Origin: Dyadobacter sp. 676
Lineage (GTDB): Bacteria; Bacteroidota; Bacteroidia; Cytophagales; Spirosomataceae
DNA: 64,000 nt
Direction: 5' to 3'
NCBI RefSeq assembly: GCF_040448675.1
Contig: NZ_CP159289.1
Span: 3,497,001 to 3,561,000 of the forward strand
In this document: in pieces, positions 1-9,231 of the stretch
Position numbering within the stretch: the stretch's first letter is position 1
How the letters are laid out: each line of letters opens with the position of its first letter
Position numbers and translations under genes: made by a program
The notes under the pieces: model-generated
Database searches by the model: none
What the model was told of the DNA's origin: nothing
What the model saw: only the letters and a program-made list of their open reading frames with translations

Positions 1-32
1 AGGTCGCGAGTTCGAACCTCGTCTTCCGCTCC
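1..32 (+). tRNA. tRNA-Gly, 3' part only
   Basis: The window opens inside a tRNA. The T arm (GCGAG, loop TTCGAAC, CTCGT), the 3' acceptor strand CTTCCGC, discriminator T and an encoded CCA are visible. The implied 5' acceptor strand GCGGAAG and the GGTCGCGAGTTCGA context match bacterial tRNA-Gly, but the anticodon lies outside the window, so the identity is inferred. It fits the usual Bacteroidota order tRNA-Gly, tRNA-Thr, tuf. Confidence 0.75.
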
Positions 33-114
33 AATAGAAGCATCATCGAAGCGATTAGCGAAAACATTCAATAGAGACTTTTTCGCTAGTCGCTTTTTGA
101 TTCTAATAATGATT

Positions 115-187
<73 letters not shown>

Positions 188-222
188 CTAACCGGAGAAG
201 GTAAGACAAATATGGCATTAAC

Positions 223-310
<88 letters not shown>

Positions 311-343
311 CAAAAGAGAAGTGAAACGATAATTAGGCATAAC

Positions 344-415
<72 letters not shown>

Positions 416-579
416 CAAGAAATTGGATCGTCGAGATTCAAAAGGCGGGTTCTCCTGCAATGTTTTGATCCTGGTTTGGTTAACGATTGCGGTGTTTTGA
501 TTGCAGCAGGCCAGCGAGGATCAATTAGTAGTGTATAATAAATTCGTAATAACTTTTAATTTTTAAGCGTACTTAAGTC

Positions 580-1767
580 ATGGCAAAAGAGACGTTTGAC
601 CGCTCGAAACCCCACGTAAATATTGGTACTATCGGGCACGTTGACCACGGTAAAACTACCCTTACAGCGGCGATTACAACTGTGCTGGCTGAAAAAGGTT
701 ATGCACAGAAACGCGACTTCTCATCGATCGACAATGCTCCTGAAGAGAAAGAGCGTGGTATCACAATCAACACCTCTCACGTAGAATACCAAACAGCCAA
801 CCGTCACTATGCGCACGTTGACTGTCCAGGTCACGCTGACTACGTGAAGAACATGGTAACTGGTGCTGCTCAGATGGACGGCGCGATCATCGTGGTTGCC
901 GCTACTGACGGTCCAATGCCACAAACCCGCGAGCACATCCTTTTGGCTCGTCAGGTAGGTGTACCTCAGCTGGTTGTGTTCATGAACAAAGTGGACATGG
1001 TTGATGATCCTGAGCTTCTTGAGCTTGTTGAGATGGAAATTCGCGAGCTTCTGAGCTTTTACGAATTCGATGGCGATAACATTCCTGTAATCCAGGGTTC
1101 TGCTTTGGGTGGTCTGAACGGCGATCCTAAGTGGGTTAAAACAATCGAAGACCTGATGGATGCTGTTGACAACTGGATTCCAATTCCTCCACGTATGACA
1201 GATCTTCCATTCCTGATGCCTGTTGAAGACGTATTCTCGATCACTGGTCGTGGTACTGTTGCAACTGGTCGTATCGAACGTGGTGTGATCAACTCTGGTG
1301 ATCCTGTTGATATCCTTGGTATGGGTGCAGAAGGTCTCAAATCAACCGTAACCGGTGTTGAGATGTTCCGTAAAATCCTCGACCGCGGTGAAGCTGGTGA
1401 CAACGTAGGTCTTCTCCTCCGTGGTATCGACAAAACCGATATCCGTCGTGGTATGGTTATCTGTAAGCCAGGTTCCGTTAAGCCTCACCAACACTTCAAA
1501 GGTGAAGTTTACGTACTGTCGAAAGAAGAAGGTGGACGTCACACTCCATTCTTTAACAAATACCGTCCTCAGTTCTACTTCCGTACCACTGACGTGACAG
1601 GTGAAATCACACTTCCTGCCGGTGTTGAAATGGTTATGCCAGGTGACAACATCACTATCGAAGTGAAGCTGATCAACAAAATCGCTATGGAAAAAGGTCT
1701 TCGTTTCGCGATCCGTGAAGGTGGACGTACCGTAGGTGCTGGTCAGGTAACTGAAATTCTTGACTAA
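580..1767 (+). CDS. tuf: Elongation factor Tu
   Basis: EF-Tu, the GTPase that carries aminoacyl-tRNA to the ribosomal A site. The 395-aa length is normal for the family. Visible motifs are the P-loop GHVDHGKTT near residue 19, the switch I region ending [20 protein letters not shown] near residue 81 and NKVDM near residue 136, followed by the two beta-barrel domains. The ATG at 580 gives the standard [14 protein letters not shown] start. It lies between tRNA-Thr and tRNA-Trp, as usual in Bacteroidota, and ends at a strong hairpin (1787-1823), so it is probably transcribed separately from secE-nusG. Confidence 0.98.
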   Translation: MAKETFDRSKPHVNIGTIGHVDHGKTTLTAAITTVLAEKGYAQKRDFSSIDNAPEEKERGITINTSHVEYQTANRHYAHVDCPGHADYVKNMVTGAAQMDGAIIVVAATDGPMPQTREHILLARQVGVPQLVVFMNKVDMVDDPELLELVEMEIRELLSFYEFDGDNIPVIQGSALGGLNGDPKWVKTIEDLMDAVDNWIPIPPRMTDLPFLMPVEDVFSITGRGTVATGRIERGVINSGDPVDILGMGAEGLKSTVTGVEMFRKILDRGEAGDNVGLLLRGIDKTDIRRGMVICKPGSVKPHQHFKGEVYVLSKEEGGRHTPFFNKYRPQFYFRTTDVTGEITLPAGVEMVMPGDNITIEVKLINKIAMEKGLRFAIREGGRTVGAGQVTEILD

Positions 1768-1786
1768 TCAAGATAGCAATATTAAA

Positions 1787-1823
1787 ACAAGTGCATTTCT
1801 TTTGGAATGCACTTGTTTTTTTG
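1787..1823 (+). terminator. Rho-independent terminator after tuf
   Basis: An inverted repeat pairs ACAAGTGCATT (1788-1798) with AATGCACTTGT (1806-1816) across a 7-nt loop. It is followed by a run of T. It lies 20 bp after the tuf stop codon. Confidence 0.9.
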
Positions 1824-1843
1824 TAAAAAAAGTCGTATCTTTG
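1812..1843 (+). promoter_or_regulatory. Bacteroidota-type promoter before tRNA-Trp
   Basis: The sequence TATCTTTG (1836-1843) matches the TAnnTTTG -7 box of Bacteroidota sigma-70 promoters. A TTG at 1813-1815 sits about 20 bp upstream, where the -33 box is expected. It lies between the tuf terminator and tRNA-Trp, so it probably drives tRNA-Trp and perhaps secE-nusG. The call rests on motif match only. Confidence 0.55.
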
Positions 1844-1871
1844 CAGCCCCGAAAGGGTGGTCGCACGATAG

Positions 1872-1942
1872 ACGGGTGTAGTTCAAGGGTAGAATAGCGG
1901 TCTCCAAAACCGTTGATGGGAGTTCGAATCTCTCCACCCGTG
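1872..1942 (+). tRNA. tRNA-Trp(CCA)
   Basis: Acceptor ACGGGTG pairs with CACCCGT. The anticodon loop TCTCCAAAA holds CCA, the T loop is TTCGAAT and the discriminator is G. It lies between tuf and secE, the usual site in the phylum. Confidence 0.95.
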
Positions 1943-1961
1943 CATAAATCGAAAAGGTGAA

Positions 1962-2153
1962 ATGGAAAAATTTACTTCTTTTTTGAAAGCGTCCTGGGAG
2001 GAAATGACCCAGCATGTAACATGGCCGCCTTTCAACGAGCTGCAAGCTAACACTACCCTGGTGCTTGTAGGTTCGCTCATTTTTGCCTTTGTGGTAGGTG
2101 TGATGGATTTCGTTTTCGAAAACGCACTGAAACTGTTTTACCAGTCTTTCTAA
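1962..2153 (+). CDS. secE: Preprotein translocase subunit SecE
   Basis: SecE, the small clamp subunit of the SecYEG protein-conducting channel in the inner membrane. The 63-aa protein has the usual short single-helix form: an amphipathic N-terminal part with the conserved SWEEMTQHVTWP segment (residues 11-22), then one membrane helix (about residues 31-52). The ATG at 1962 follows tRNA-Trp by 19 bp, and nusG begins 33 bp after the stop. The secE-nusG pair directly before rplK is strongly conserved across bacteria, which supports the call despite the small size. Confidence 0.93.
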   Translation: MEKFTSFLKASWEEMTQHVTWPPFNELQANTTLVLVGSLIFAFVVGVMDFVFENALKLFYQSF

Positions 2154-2186
2154 GGCTATTTTATCAAAGATAACCCCCCGAAAGGT

Positions 2187-2741
2187 ATGAGTAGTCTAAA
2201 TTGGTTTGTATTAAGGGCAGTGTCCGGGCAAGAGAAGAAAATCAAGTCCTACATTGAAAATGAAATCACACGCCAGAAACTGAATGAATACGTTCCGCAG
2301 ATCCTGATCCCTTCCGAGAAGATCTACGAAATGCGTAACGGCAAAAAGCGTGTACGGGAGAAGAACTTCTTTCCCGGCTATATTATCATTTCAGCGGATC
2401 TGTCCAAAGGGGAGGTATTGCACATTATTACAAGCATTCCCGGCGTAATCGGTTTCCTTGGTAATGCTGAAGGAAATTCCAAAGTGCCCATTCCGCTCCG
2501 TCAGTCGGAGATCAACCGGATCCTCGGTAAGGTCGACGAGGCAGAGCAGCACGAAGAAGCGCCAAGCATGTCTTTCATCAAAGGCGAGACTGTGAAAGTC
2601 GTAGATGGTCCGTTCAGCGGATTTATCGGTCTGGTGGAAGAAGTATTCGACGAGAAGAAAAAACTCAATGTAGTTGTAAAAATATTCGGGCGTAATACAC
2701 CCGTTGAACTCAGTTACGCACAAGTAGAAAAGGATAGTTGA
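2187..2741 (+). CDS. nusG: Transcription termination/antitermination factor NusG
   Basis: NusG binds RNA polymerase, promotes processive elongation and links it to Rho or to the ribosome through S10. The 184 aa show an NGN domain (residues 1-115: WFVLRAVSGQEKKIKSYIEN, then EKNFFPGYIIISADL and the IPGVIGFLG segment) and a C-terminal KOW domain (about 130-184: GETVKVVDGPFSGFIGLVEEV). It sits between secE and rplK, the usual place. The translated length is normal and no frame problem is seen here, unlike rplA and rpoC downstream. Confidence 0.97.
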   Translation: MSSLNWFVLRAVSGQEKKIKSYIENEITRQKLNEYVPQILIPSEKIYEMRNGKKRVREKNFFPGYIIISADLSKGEVLHIITSIPGVIGFLGNAEGNSKVPIPLRQSEINRILGKVDEAEQHEEAPSMSFIKGETVKVVDGPFSGFIGLVEEVFDEKKKLNVVVKIFGRNTPVELSYAQVEKDS

Positions 2742-2816
2742 GCGAATAGCGGGCAGGTAGGCTTCCAACTGCATGTGAGCCGCTAGTCAATCGATGAACC
2801 GACAAATTCCAAAACA

Positions 2817-3266
2817 ATGGCAAAAGAAATAGGTGGATACGTCAAACTGCAGGTGAAAGGTGGCCAAGCCAACCCATCACCTCCGATTGGTCCTGCACTA
2901 GGATCGAAGGGTTTGAATATCATGGAGTTTTGCAAGCAATTCAATGGCCGTACCCAGGATAAAATGGGTGTGGTATTGCCGGTAGTTATTACATACTACA
3001 AAGACAAGTCTTTCGACTTCGTCATCAAAACCCCCCCGGCCGCTATTCTTCTTCTGGAAGCCTCAAAAGTAAAGACAGGTTCGGCTCAGCCCAACCGTGT
3101 GAAGGTAGGATCAGTTTCATGGGATCAGGTTAAAACGATCGCTGAAACTAAAATGCCCGACCTGAACTGCTTCACCGTAGAGTCTGCTATGAAAATGATT
3201 GCGGGAACGGCTCGTAGTATGGGTATCACCGTGGCTGGCAAGGCCCCATGGGAAGAAAACAACTGA
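2817..3266 (+). CDS. rplK: 50S ribosomal protein L11
   Basis: L11 binds the GTPase-associated region of 23S rRNA and is needed for factor-dependent steps and the stringent response. The 149-aa protein has the N-terminal domain with the proline-rich [18 protein letters not shown] segment (residues 15-32) and the RNA-binding C-terminal domain ending KAPWEENN. The start is [13 protein letters not shown] with ATG at 2817. It is the first ribosomal gene of the rplK-rplA-rplJ-rplL cluster, and rplA follows after 36 bp. Confidence 0.97.
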   Translation: MAKEIGGYVKLQVKGGQANPSPPIGPALGSKGLNIMEFCKQFNGRTQDKMGVVLPVVITYYKDKSFDFVIKTPPAAILLLEASKVKTGSAQPNRVKVGSVSWDQVKTIAETKMPDLNCFTVESAMKMIAGTARSMGITVAGKAPWEENN

Positions 3267-3302
3267 GCGTAGGTTAATCGTTACGCCAAAGAAACAAAGA
3301 AC

Positions 3303-4002
3303 ATGGGAAAATTGACCAAAAAGCAAAAAGAAGCTCTTTCAAAATACGACGCAACCCAGGCTTATACCCTGGAACAAGCTGCGGATGTTCTGAAGACGAT
3401 TTCCTATACCAAATTTGATGCTTCCGTGGATATCGACGTTCGTTTGGGCGTTGATCCCCGTAAAGCGGATCAGATGGTGCGTGGCGTGGTAACATTGCCG
3501 CACGGAACCGGAAAAGAAGTTCGCGTATTGGTGTTGTGTACTCCCGACAAGGAGGCAGAAGCGAAAGAGGCAGGAGCAGATTACGTTGGTCTTGACGAGT
3601 ATATCACAAAAATCGAGCAAGGCTGGACTGATATCGACGTGATTATTACAATGCCGAGTGTAATGGCAAAAGTAGGTAGGCTTGGTAAAGTATTGGGTCC
3701 TCGCGGTCTGATGCCAAACCCTAAGTCTGGAACTGTAACTCCCGAAGTAGGCAAAGCTGTGAAGGAAGTGAAAGCGGGGAAAATCGACTTCAAAGTTGAC
3801 AAAACCGGTATTATTCACACCAGCATCGGAAAGGTATCTTTCGGAAAAGAACAGCTTGCGCAAAACGCAACGGAGGTTATCAATACCTTGGTCCGCCTGG
3901 AAGCCTTCATCGGCCAAAGGTACTTACGTAAAAAGCATTCACTTGTCAAGCACGATGAGCCCGGGTGTTATTATTGACAAAAACACGATTCCAGGATTGT
4001 AA
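3303..4002 (+). pseudogene. rplA: 50S ribosomal protein L1, frame broken by one extra base
   Basis: L1 binds 23S rRNA at the stalk that guides E-site tRNA and represses its own mRNA in many bacteria. Frame 1 reads [12 protein letters not shown] through [19 protein letters not shown], then goes wrong (EAFIGQRYL) and stops at 3977. The correct ending, [20 protein letters not shown] to NTIPGL, is in the +1 frame and stops at 4002. One extra G at 3899-3900 (CTGGAAGCC where CTGAAGCC is expected) explains it. Without it the protein is 232 aa, normal for L1. Because conserved residues continue unchanged on both sides, this is probably a sequencing error in a functional gene. rplJ starts 1 bp after the corrected stop. 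Confidence 0.95.
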
Positions 4003-4003
4003 T

Positions 4004-4534
4004 ATGACACGGGAAGAAAAAGCAGTAATTATTGACGAGTTAAGTCAGAAATTCTCCAACACCCCATACTTCTACATTACGAGCGCGGCAGGAATGTCTG
4101 TGAGCGAGGTCGACTCTCTGAGAAGACTTTGCTTCGAGCGTGGCGTGGAGTATCGTGTTGTGAAGAATACATTGATTAAAAAAGCGCTCGAAACACTTGA
4201 TACGGATTATTCTTCTTTCGACGAAGTGTTGAAAGGATTTTCCGGAGTAATGTTTCACCCGGAGTCAGGTAAAGTACCTGCACAACTGATCAAAGAATTC
4301 AAAAAGAAATCAGGTAGCGACAAGCTTAAATTCAAAGGAGCCTCTGTTGATTCATCTGTTTTCGTTGGAGAGAACCAGCTTGACGTTCTGATTTCATTGA
4401 AATCGAAACAAGAACTGATCGGCGAAGTGATCGGATTGCTGCAATCGCCTGCCAAAAATGTTATCGGCGCTCTTACAAGCGGCGGACAGAACCTGGCTGG
4501 TATTCTGAAAACTTTATCTGAAAAAGAAGACTAA
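4004..4534 (+). CDS. rplJ: 50S ribosomal protein L10
   Basis: L10 anchors L7/L12 dimers at the base of the ribosomal stalk. The likely start is ATG at 4004 (MTREEKAVIIDELSQKF), giving 176 aa. A longer reading from 3965 would overlap the end of rplA and add residues not typical of L10. The conserved core includes AAGMSVSEVDSLRR and GVEYRVVKNTLIKKAL. The C-terminal helix that holds L7/L12 ends TLSEKED. rplL follows after 89 bp that contain only a weak AGGCT/AGCCT hairpin (4545-4580). Confidence 0.95.
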   Translation: MTREEKAVIIDELSQKFSNTPYFYITSAAGMSVSEVDSLRRLCFERGVEYRVVKNTLIKKALETLDTDYSSFDEVLKGFSGVMFHPESGKVPAQLIKEFKKKSGSDKLKFKGASVDSSVFVGENQLDVLISLKSKQELIGEVIGLLQSPAKNVIGALTSGGQNLAGILKTLSEKED

Positions 4535-4623
4535 CTAAATAGCCAGGCTTAGCTCTCCGGGTTGATAATTAAAGGAGCCTTTTTAAATCATCTTATTGTA
4601 TAATCAAAAAAATCAAAATAAAA

Positions 4624-5010
4624 ATGGCAGATTTGAAAGCTTTCGCAGAACAGCTTGTTAACCTTACGGTTAAAGAAGTGAACGAATTGGCTGCAATTCT
4701 TAAAGACGAGTACGGTATCGAACCAGCAGCTGCTGGTGCAGTAATGGTAGCAGGCCCTGCTGCTGGTGGTGGCGCTGATGCTCCTGCTGTTGAAGAAAAA
4801 ACATCTTTCGATGTAATCCTGAAATCAGCTGGTGCAGGTAAACTTGCTGTTGTGAAGCTGGTTAAAGACCTTACCGGTCTTGGCCTGAAAGAAGCGAAAG
4901 AACTCGTTGACGGTGCTCCAAAACCAGTTAAAGAAGGAGTTGCTAAAGACGAAGCTGATGCTCTGAAAAAGCAACTAGAAGAAGCTGGTGCAGAAGTTGA
5001 AGTGAAGTAA
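4624..5010 (+). CDS. rplL: 50S ribosomal protein L7/L12
   Basis: L7/L12 forms the flexible stalk that recruits translation GTPases. The 128 aa show the N-terminal dimerization helices (residues 1-35: [20 protein letters not shown]), an Ala/Gly-rich hinge (about 38-56: [20 protein letters not shown]) and the C-terminal factor-binding domain ([20 protein letters not shown] to the end AGAEVEVK). The ATG at 4624 follows an A-rich leader without a strong Shine-Dalgarno, common in Bacteroidota. It is the last gene before the terminator-like hairpin at 5051-5072 and the rpoB leader. Confidence 0.97.
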   Translation: MADLKAFAEQLVNLTVKEVNELAAILKDEYGIEPAAAGAVMVAGPAAGGGADAPAVEEKTSFDVILKSAGAGKLAVVKLVKDLTGLGLKEAKELVDGAPKPVKEGVAKDEADALKKQLEEAGAEVEVK

Positions 5011-5050
5011 TTTGCTCCACAGCATTAGAAGATAATTCTTAGGGAATAGG

Positions 5051-5072
5051 CCTGACGACCGTCAGGTCTTTT
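5051..5072 (+). terminator. Hairpin with T tract between rplL and rpoB
   Basis: CCTGAC (5051-5056) pairs with GTCAGG (5061-5066) around a short loop and is followed by TCTTTT. In many bacteria a partial terminator here lowers rpoBC relative to ribosomal protein transcripts. The hairpin is visible; its strength in vivo is inferred. Confidence 0.6.
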
Positions 5073-5127
5073 CCTGTTTTCTATACCAACCAAACGAAAA
5101 ATGCTTTTTTATCGTTCTGGTTAGAGG

Positions 5128-5170
5128 TGGTAACCGGTTTACCGCCAAAATCTCCTTCCGGCTAACTTTG
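5128..5170 (+). promoter_or_regulatory. Possible internal promoter for rpoBC
   Basis: TAACTTTG at 5163-5170 fits the TAnnTTTG -7 box. A near-palindrome centred on AACCGGTT, GGTAACCGGTTTACC, lies about 20-35 bp upstream, where the -33 region would be. It sits after the rplL-rpoB hairpin and about 120 bp before the rpoB start. The motif is visible; promoter activity is inferred. Confidence 0.4.
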
Positions 5171-5288
5171 TCCGAAACACTTCCTTACTCGTAGAATGGA
5201 AGAACAGGGACGGTTAACCTTTTTCTACGAGGCAATAGATTAGGTTAAAACTAATTAGTTTTTCTGCTAACCCAAATCACACATAGCC

Positions 5289-8200
5289 TTGGCTACAATC
5301 AATTCAAAAACACCAAGAAAGAACTTCTCGAGGATTAATCAGATTATCGATTATCCGGATCTATTGGGAATCCAGGTGCAGTCGTTCCGCGATTTCTTTA
5401 GTCTGGATACATCGGTAGAAGACCGTTCCGGAGAAGGACTTTACAAAGTTTTCGCTGAAAACTTCCCCATCGCCGACTCTCGTGAGAACTTCGTTCTCGA
5501 GTTCATCGATTACCTGCTTGAGCCTCCGAAGTATTCTGTCGACGAATCCATCGATCGCGGTCTGACTTACGCAGTGCCTCTGAAGGCGAAGCTGCGTCTG
5601 ATCTGTAACGACGCCGATCATGAAGAATTTGAAACCATTGAGCAGGAAGTATTCCTCGGAAACATTCCTTACATGACCGAACGCGGTTCGTTCGTGATCA
5701 ATGGTGCTGAGCGCGTAATCGTTTCTCAGCTTCACCGTTCACCGGGCGTGTTCTTCTCCATGAGCAAGCACACCAACGGTTCCAAGTTATATTCCGCGCG
5801 GATTATTCCATTCAAGGGATCATGGATCGAATTCTCTACGGACGTGAACAACGTGATGTACGCGTACATCGACCGTAAGAAGAAGTTCCCGGTAACCACC
5901 CTTTTGAGAGCGATCGGTTTCGGATCTGATAAGGATATCCTCGACCTGTTCGGCCTTTCGGAGGAAATCAGCGCAACACCTGCTAACCTGAAAAAGGCAG
6001 TAGGGCGCCGGTTGGCGGCGAGGGTTCTCCGTACATGGACCGAGGACTTCGTGGATGAGGATACCGGCGAGGTAGTTTCTATCCAGCGTAACGAAGTGTT
6101 GCTGGAACGGGATTCTACCATTTCCGCGGATGATATCGATGTGATCCTGGAATCAGGCCAGAAGTCGATCATCCTGCACAAAGAGGACATGAACGTAGCG
6201 GATTATAACATCATTTATAACACGCTTCAAAAAGATAGCTCAAACTCCGACAAAGAGGCCGTAGAGCAAATTTACCGCCAGTTGCGTAACGCGGAAGCAC
6301 CGGACGAGCAAACTGCACGCGACGTGATCCAGAGCTTGTTCTTCTCGGATAAGCGCTACGATCTGGGTGACGTAGGCCGTTACCGTATCAACAAGAAACT
6401 GGGATCAGATACCAGCCTCGACGTTCGTGTTCTGACCACCGGGGATATTGTTTCGATTGTGAAATACCTGATCGGCCTGATCAATGCGAAAGCGGTAGTC
6501 GATGATATCGACCACTTGTCGAACCGTCGTGTACGTACCGTGGGCGAGCAGCTTTACGCACAGTTCGGCGTGGGGCTCGCACGTATGGCACGTACCATCA
6601 AGGAGCGTATGAACGTACGCGACAACGAAGATTTCAAACCGGTTGACCTGATCAATGCCCGTACATTGTCATCTGTGATCAACTCGTTCTTCGGTACCAA
6701 CCAGCTGTCTCAGTTTATGGACCAAACCAACCCGCTGGCCGAGATTACCCACAAACGCCGTATGTCGGCGCTTGGGCCGGGTGGTCTTTCCCGCGAGCGC
6801 GCAGGTTTCGAGGTCCGTGACGTTCACTACACCCACTATGGACGTCTTTGTACCATTGAAACTCCGGAAGGTCCGAACATCGGTTTGATCTCGTCACTTT
6901 GCGTATTCGCGAAAGTGAATGGCATGGGCTTCATCGAAACGCCTTACCGGGTGATCGACAGCTCCGGTAAGCTGACCGACGAGCTGATTTACATGACAGC
7001 GGAAGAAGAAGATTCCAAATACATCGCGCAGGCGAACGCCTCCGTAGATGCGGAAGGAAACTTTACTGTTGATAAAATCAAAACACGTTTCGAAGGTGAC
7101 TTCCCGATGGTGGATCCTTCGCAAGCGTCATACATGGACGTTGCTGCCAACCAGATCGTATCCGTTGCGGCTTCGCTGATTCCGTTCCTTGAACACGATG
7201 ATGCGAACCGTGCCTTGATGGGATCTAACATGCAGCGCCAGGGGGTACCGTTGTTGCGCCCGCAGGCGCCTATCGTGGGAACTGGTCTGGAACGTCGCGT
7301 GGCAATGGACTCGCGGGCGTTGGTCGTAGCGGAAGGCGATGGAGAAATCGAATTTGTTGATTCGAAGAAAATCGTTGTGAAGTACGACAGAACCGATGAG
7401 GAACGTCTCGTAAGCTTTATCGACGACAGCGTAACCTACAATCTGGTGAAATTCCGTCGTACCAACCAGGATACCTGCCTGAACCTCCAGCCAATGGTGT
7501 TGAAAGGTCAGAAAGTGAAAAAAGGCGAGCCGCTTTGCCAGGGTTATGGCACAGAAGGTGGTGAACTGGCATTGGGCCGTAACCTTTTGGTTGCGTTCAT
7601 GCCTTGGCAGGGATACAACTTCGAGGATGCGATCGTAATCTCCGAGAAAGTAGTACGCGACGATATCTTTACTTCGATTCACATCGAAGAATTCGAACTC
7701 GAAGTGCGTGATACCAAACGCGGAGAAGAAGAATTGACGGCTGAAATTCCGAACGTGAGCGAGGAAACCGTTAAGAACCTCGACGAAAATGGTATCGTAC
7801 AAGTAGGTACCGAAGTAAAAGAAGGCGATATTCTGATCGGTAAGATCACTCCAAAAGGAGAATCTGATCCTACTCCAGAGGAAAAACTCCTTCGCGCGAT
7901 CTTCGGCGACAAGGCTGGCGATGTGAAGGATGCTTCCAAAAAAGCGCCACCATCGATGAAAGGTGTGGTAATCGATACCAAACTTTTTTCCCGCCCAACC
8001 AAAGAAGAACGTGCAAAACATAAAGACGAGCTGCGTCTGTTGATGAAAAAATACAGCCGTGACCTGACTGCATTGCGCGGACGCGTGATCGACAAACTGG
8101 TGACGCTCACAGACGGCAAAACCAGCTCAGGTGTGAAGCACAAATTCGGTGACGAGCTGATCAGCAAAGGAATGAAGTTCAACGTGAGAAATATCTCCGA

Positions 8201-9155
8201 GAACCTCTTCCCTGCCAACAACCCGTATCGCGACGAAAGCCAGTACGCGGTGCCTGAAGAGGTGAACCTCATCGGGGATGTGCTGACCGACTCCTGGACC
8301 GACGATCCGGACACGAACCGTCAGATTTCGCTTGTATTGAAAAACTACCTGAATGCCCGCAGTGAAGTAATGGGCCGCTTCAAACGCGATCGTTTCGCAT
8401 TGGAAGTAGGTGACGAATTGCCGGCAGGTATCGTGAAACTGGCCAAAGTTTACATCGCTAAGAAGCGCAAGCTGAAAGTAGGTGATAAGATGGCGGGTCG
8501 CCACGGTAACAAAGGGGTAGTTGCCCGTATCGTACGTGACGAAGACATGCCATTCCTGGAAGATGGAACGCCGGTGGATATCGTATTGAACCCGCTGGGT
8601 GTACCTTCCCGTATGAACATCGGTCAGATTTACGAAACAATCCTGGCGTGGGCTGGTCTGAAACTCGGCCGTCGTTATGCGACACCGATCTTCGACGGTG
8701 CGACAGAAGCGGAAGTTGCTGCCGAACTGGAAGAGGCGGGTCTGCCGGCGTGGGGACGTACTTACCTGTACAATGGTTTGACTGGTGAGCAGTTCGACCA
8801 GCCGGTAACAGTCGGACTGATGTACATGATGAAATTGGGCCACTTGGTTGACGATAAAATGCACGCGCGTTCTATCGGGCCATACTCGCTCATTACCCAG
8901 CAACCATTGGGTGGTAAGGCGCAGTTTGGTGGACAGCGTTTCGGTGAGATGGAAGTGTGGGCGCTTGAAGCGTTCGGTGCATCGCACATTCTTCAGGAGA
9001 TCCTTACCGTGAAATCCGATGATGTGGTGGGCCGTGCGAAAGCGTATGAAGCGATCGTGAAAGGTGAAAACCTTCCGAAACCAAATATCCCAGAGTCATT
9101 CAACGTACTCGTTCACGAGCTTCGTGGACTAGCATTGGAGATTACACTGGACTAA
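5289..9155 (+). CDS. rpoB: DNA-directed RNA polymerase subunit beta
   Basis: The beta subunit forms half of the catalytic cleft and the rifampicin site. The frame is open for 1,288 aa, the usual Bacteroidota length. Motifs include the rifampicin region [23 protein letters not shown] (about residues 471-493), [40 protein letters not shown], and the C-terminal [23 protein letters not shown]. It appears to start with TTG at 5289 ([16 protein letters not shown]); no in-frame ATG lies nearby upstream. The QLSQFMDQ and HKRR residues are the rifampicin-sensitive type. rpoC follows after 76 bp. Confidence 0.97.
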   Translation: MATINSKTPRKNFSRINQIIDYPDLLGIQVQSFRDFFSLDTSVEDRSGEGLYKVFAENFPIADSRENFVLEFIDYLLEPPKYSVDESIDRGLTYAVPLKAKLRLICNDADHEEFETIEQEVFLGNIPYMTERGSFVINGAERVIVSQLHRSPGVFFSMSKHTNGSKLYSARIIPFKGSWIEFSTDVNNVMYAYIDRKKKFPVTTLLRAIGFGSDKDILDLFGLSEEISATPANLKKAVGRRLAARVLRTWTEDFVDEDTGEVVSIQRNEVLLERDSTISADDIDVILESGQKSIILHKEDMNVADYNIIYNTLQKDSSNSDKEAVEQIYRQLRNAEAPDEQTARDVIQSLFFSDKRYDLGDVGRYRINKKLGSDTSLDVRVLTTGDIVSIVKYLIGLINAKAVVDDIDHLSNRRVRTVGEQLYAQFGVGLARMARTIKERMNVRDNEDFKPVDLINARTLSSVINSFFGTNQLSQFMDQTNPLAEITHKRRMSALGPGGLSRERAGFEVRDVHYTHYGRLCTIETPEGPNIGLISSLCVFAKVNGMGFIETPYRVIDSSGKLTDELIYMTAEEEDSKYIAQANASVDAEGNFTVDKIKTRFEGDFPMVDPSQASYMDVAANQIVSVAASLIPFLEHDDANRALMGSNMQRQGVPLLRPQAPIVGTGLERRVAMDSRALVVAEGDGEIEFVDSKKIVVKYDRTDEERLVSFIDDSVTYNLVKFRRTNQDTCLNLQPMVLKGQKVKKGEPLCQGYGTEGGELALGRNLLVAFMPWQGYNFEDAIVISEKVVRDDIFTSIHIEEFELEVRDTKRGEEELTAEIPNVSEETVKNLDENGIVQVGTEVKEGDILIGKITPKGESDPTPEEKLLRAIFGDKAGDVKDASKKAPPSMKGVVIDTKLFSRPTKEERAKHKDELRLLMKKYSRDLTALRGRVIDKLVTLTDGKTSSGVKHKFGDELISKGMKFNVRNISENLFPANNPYRDESQYAVPEEVNLIGDVLTDSWTDDPDTNRQISLVLKNYLNARSEVMGRFKRDRFALEVGDELPAGIVKLAKVYIAKKRKLKVGDKMAGRHGNKGVVARIVRDEDMPFLEDGTPVDIVLNPLGVPSRMNIGQIYETILAWAGLKLGRRYATPIFDGATEAEVAAELEEAGLPAWGRTYLYNGLTGEQFDQPVTVGLMYMMKLGHLVDDKMHARSIGPYSLITQQPLGGKAQFGGQRFGEMEVWALEAFGASHILQEILTVKSDDVVGRAKAYEAIVKGENLPKPNIPESFNVLVHELRGLALEITLD

Positions 9156-9231
9156 TTTCTAGTCGTGGCGCCGAAAGGCGCCAGAAATGCAATTGAATTA
9201 GTTTCGACTAACAGACAAACGACTCTTTATT

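Noticed and set aside
8127-8987. Open frame of 286 codons on the minus strand inside rpoB
   Set aside because: Antisense shadow of a highly conserved gene. The sequence shows no recognisable protein features.
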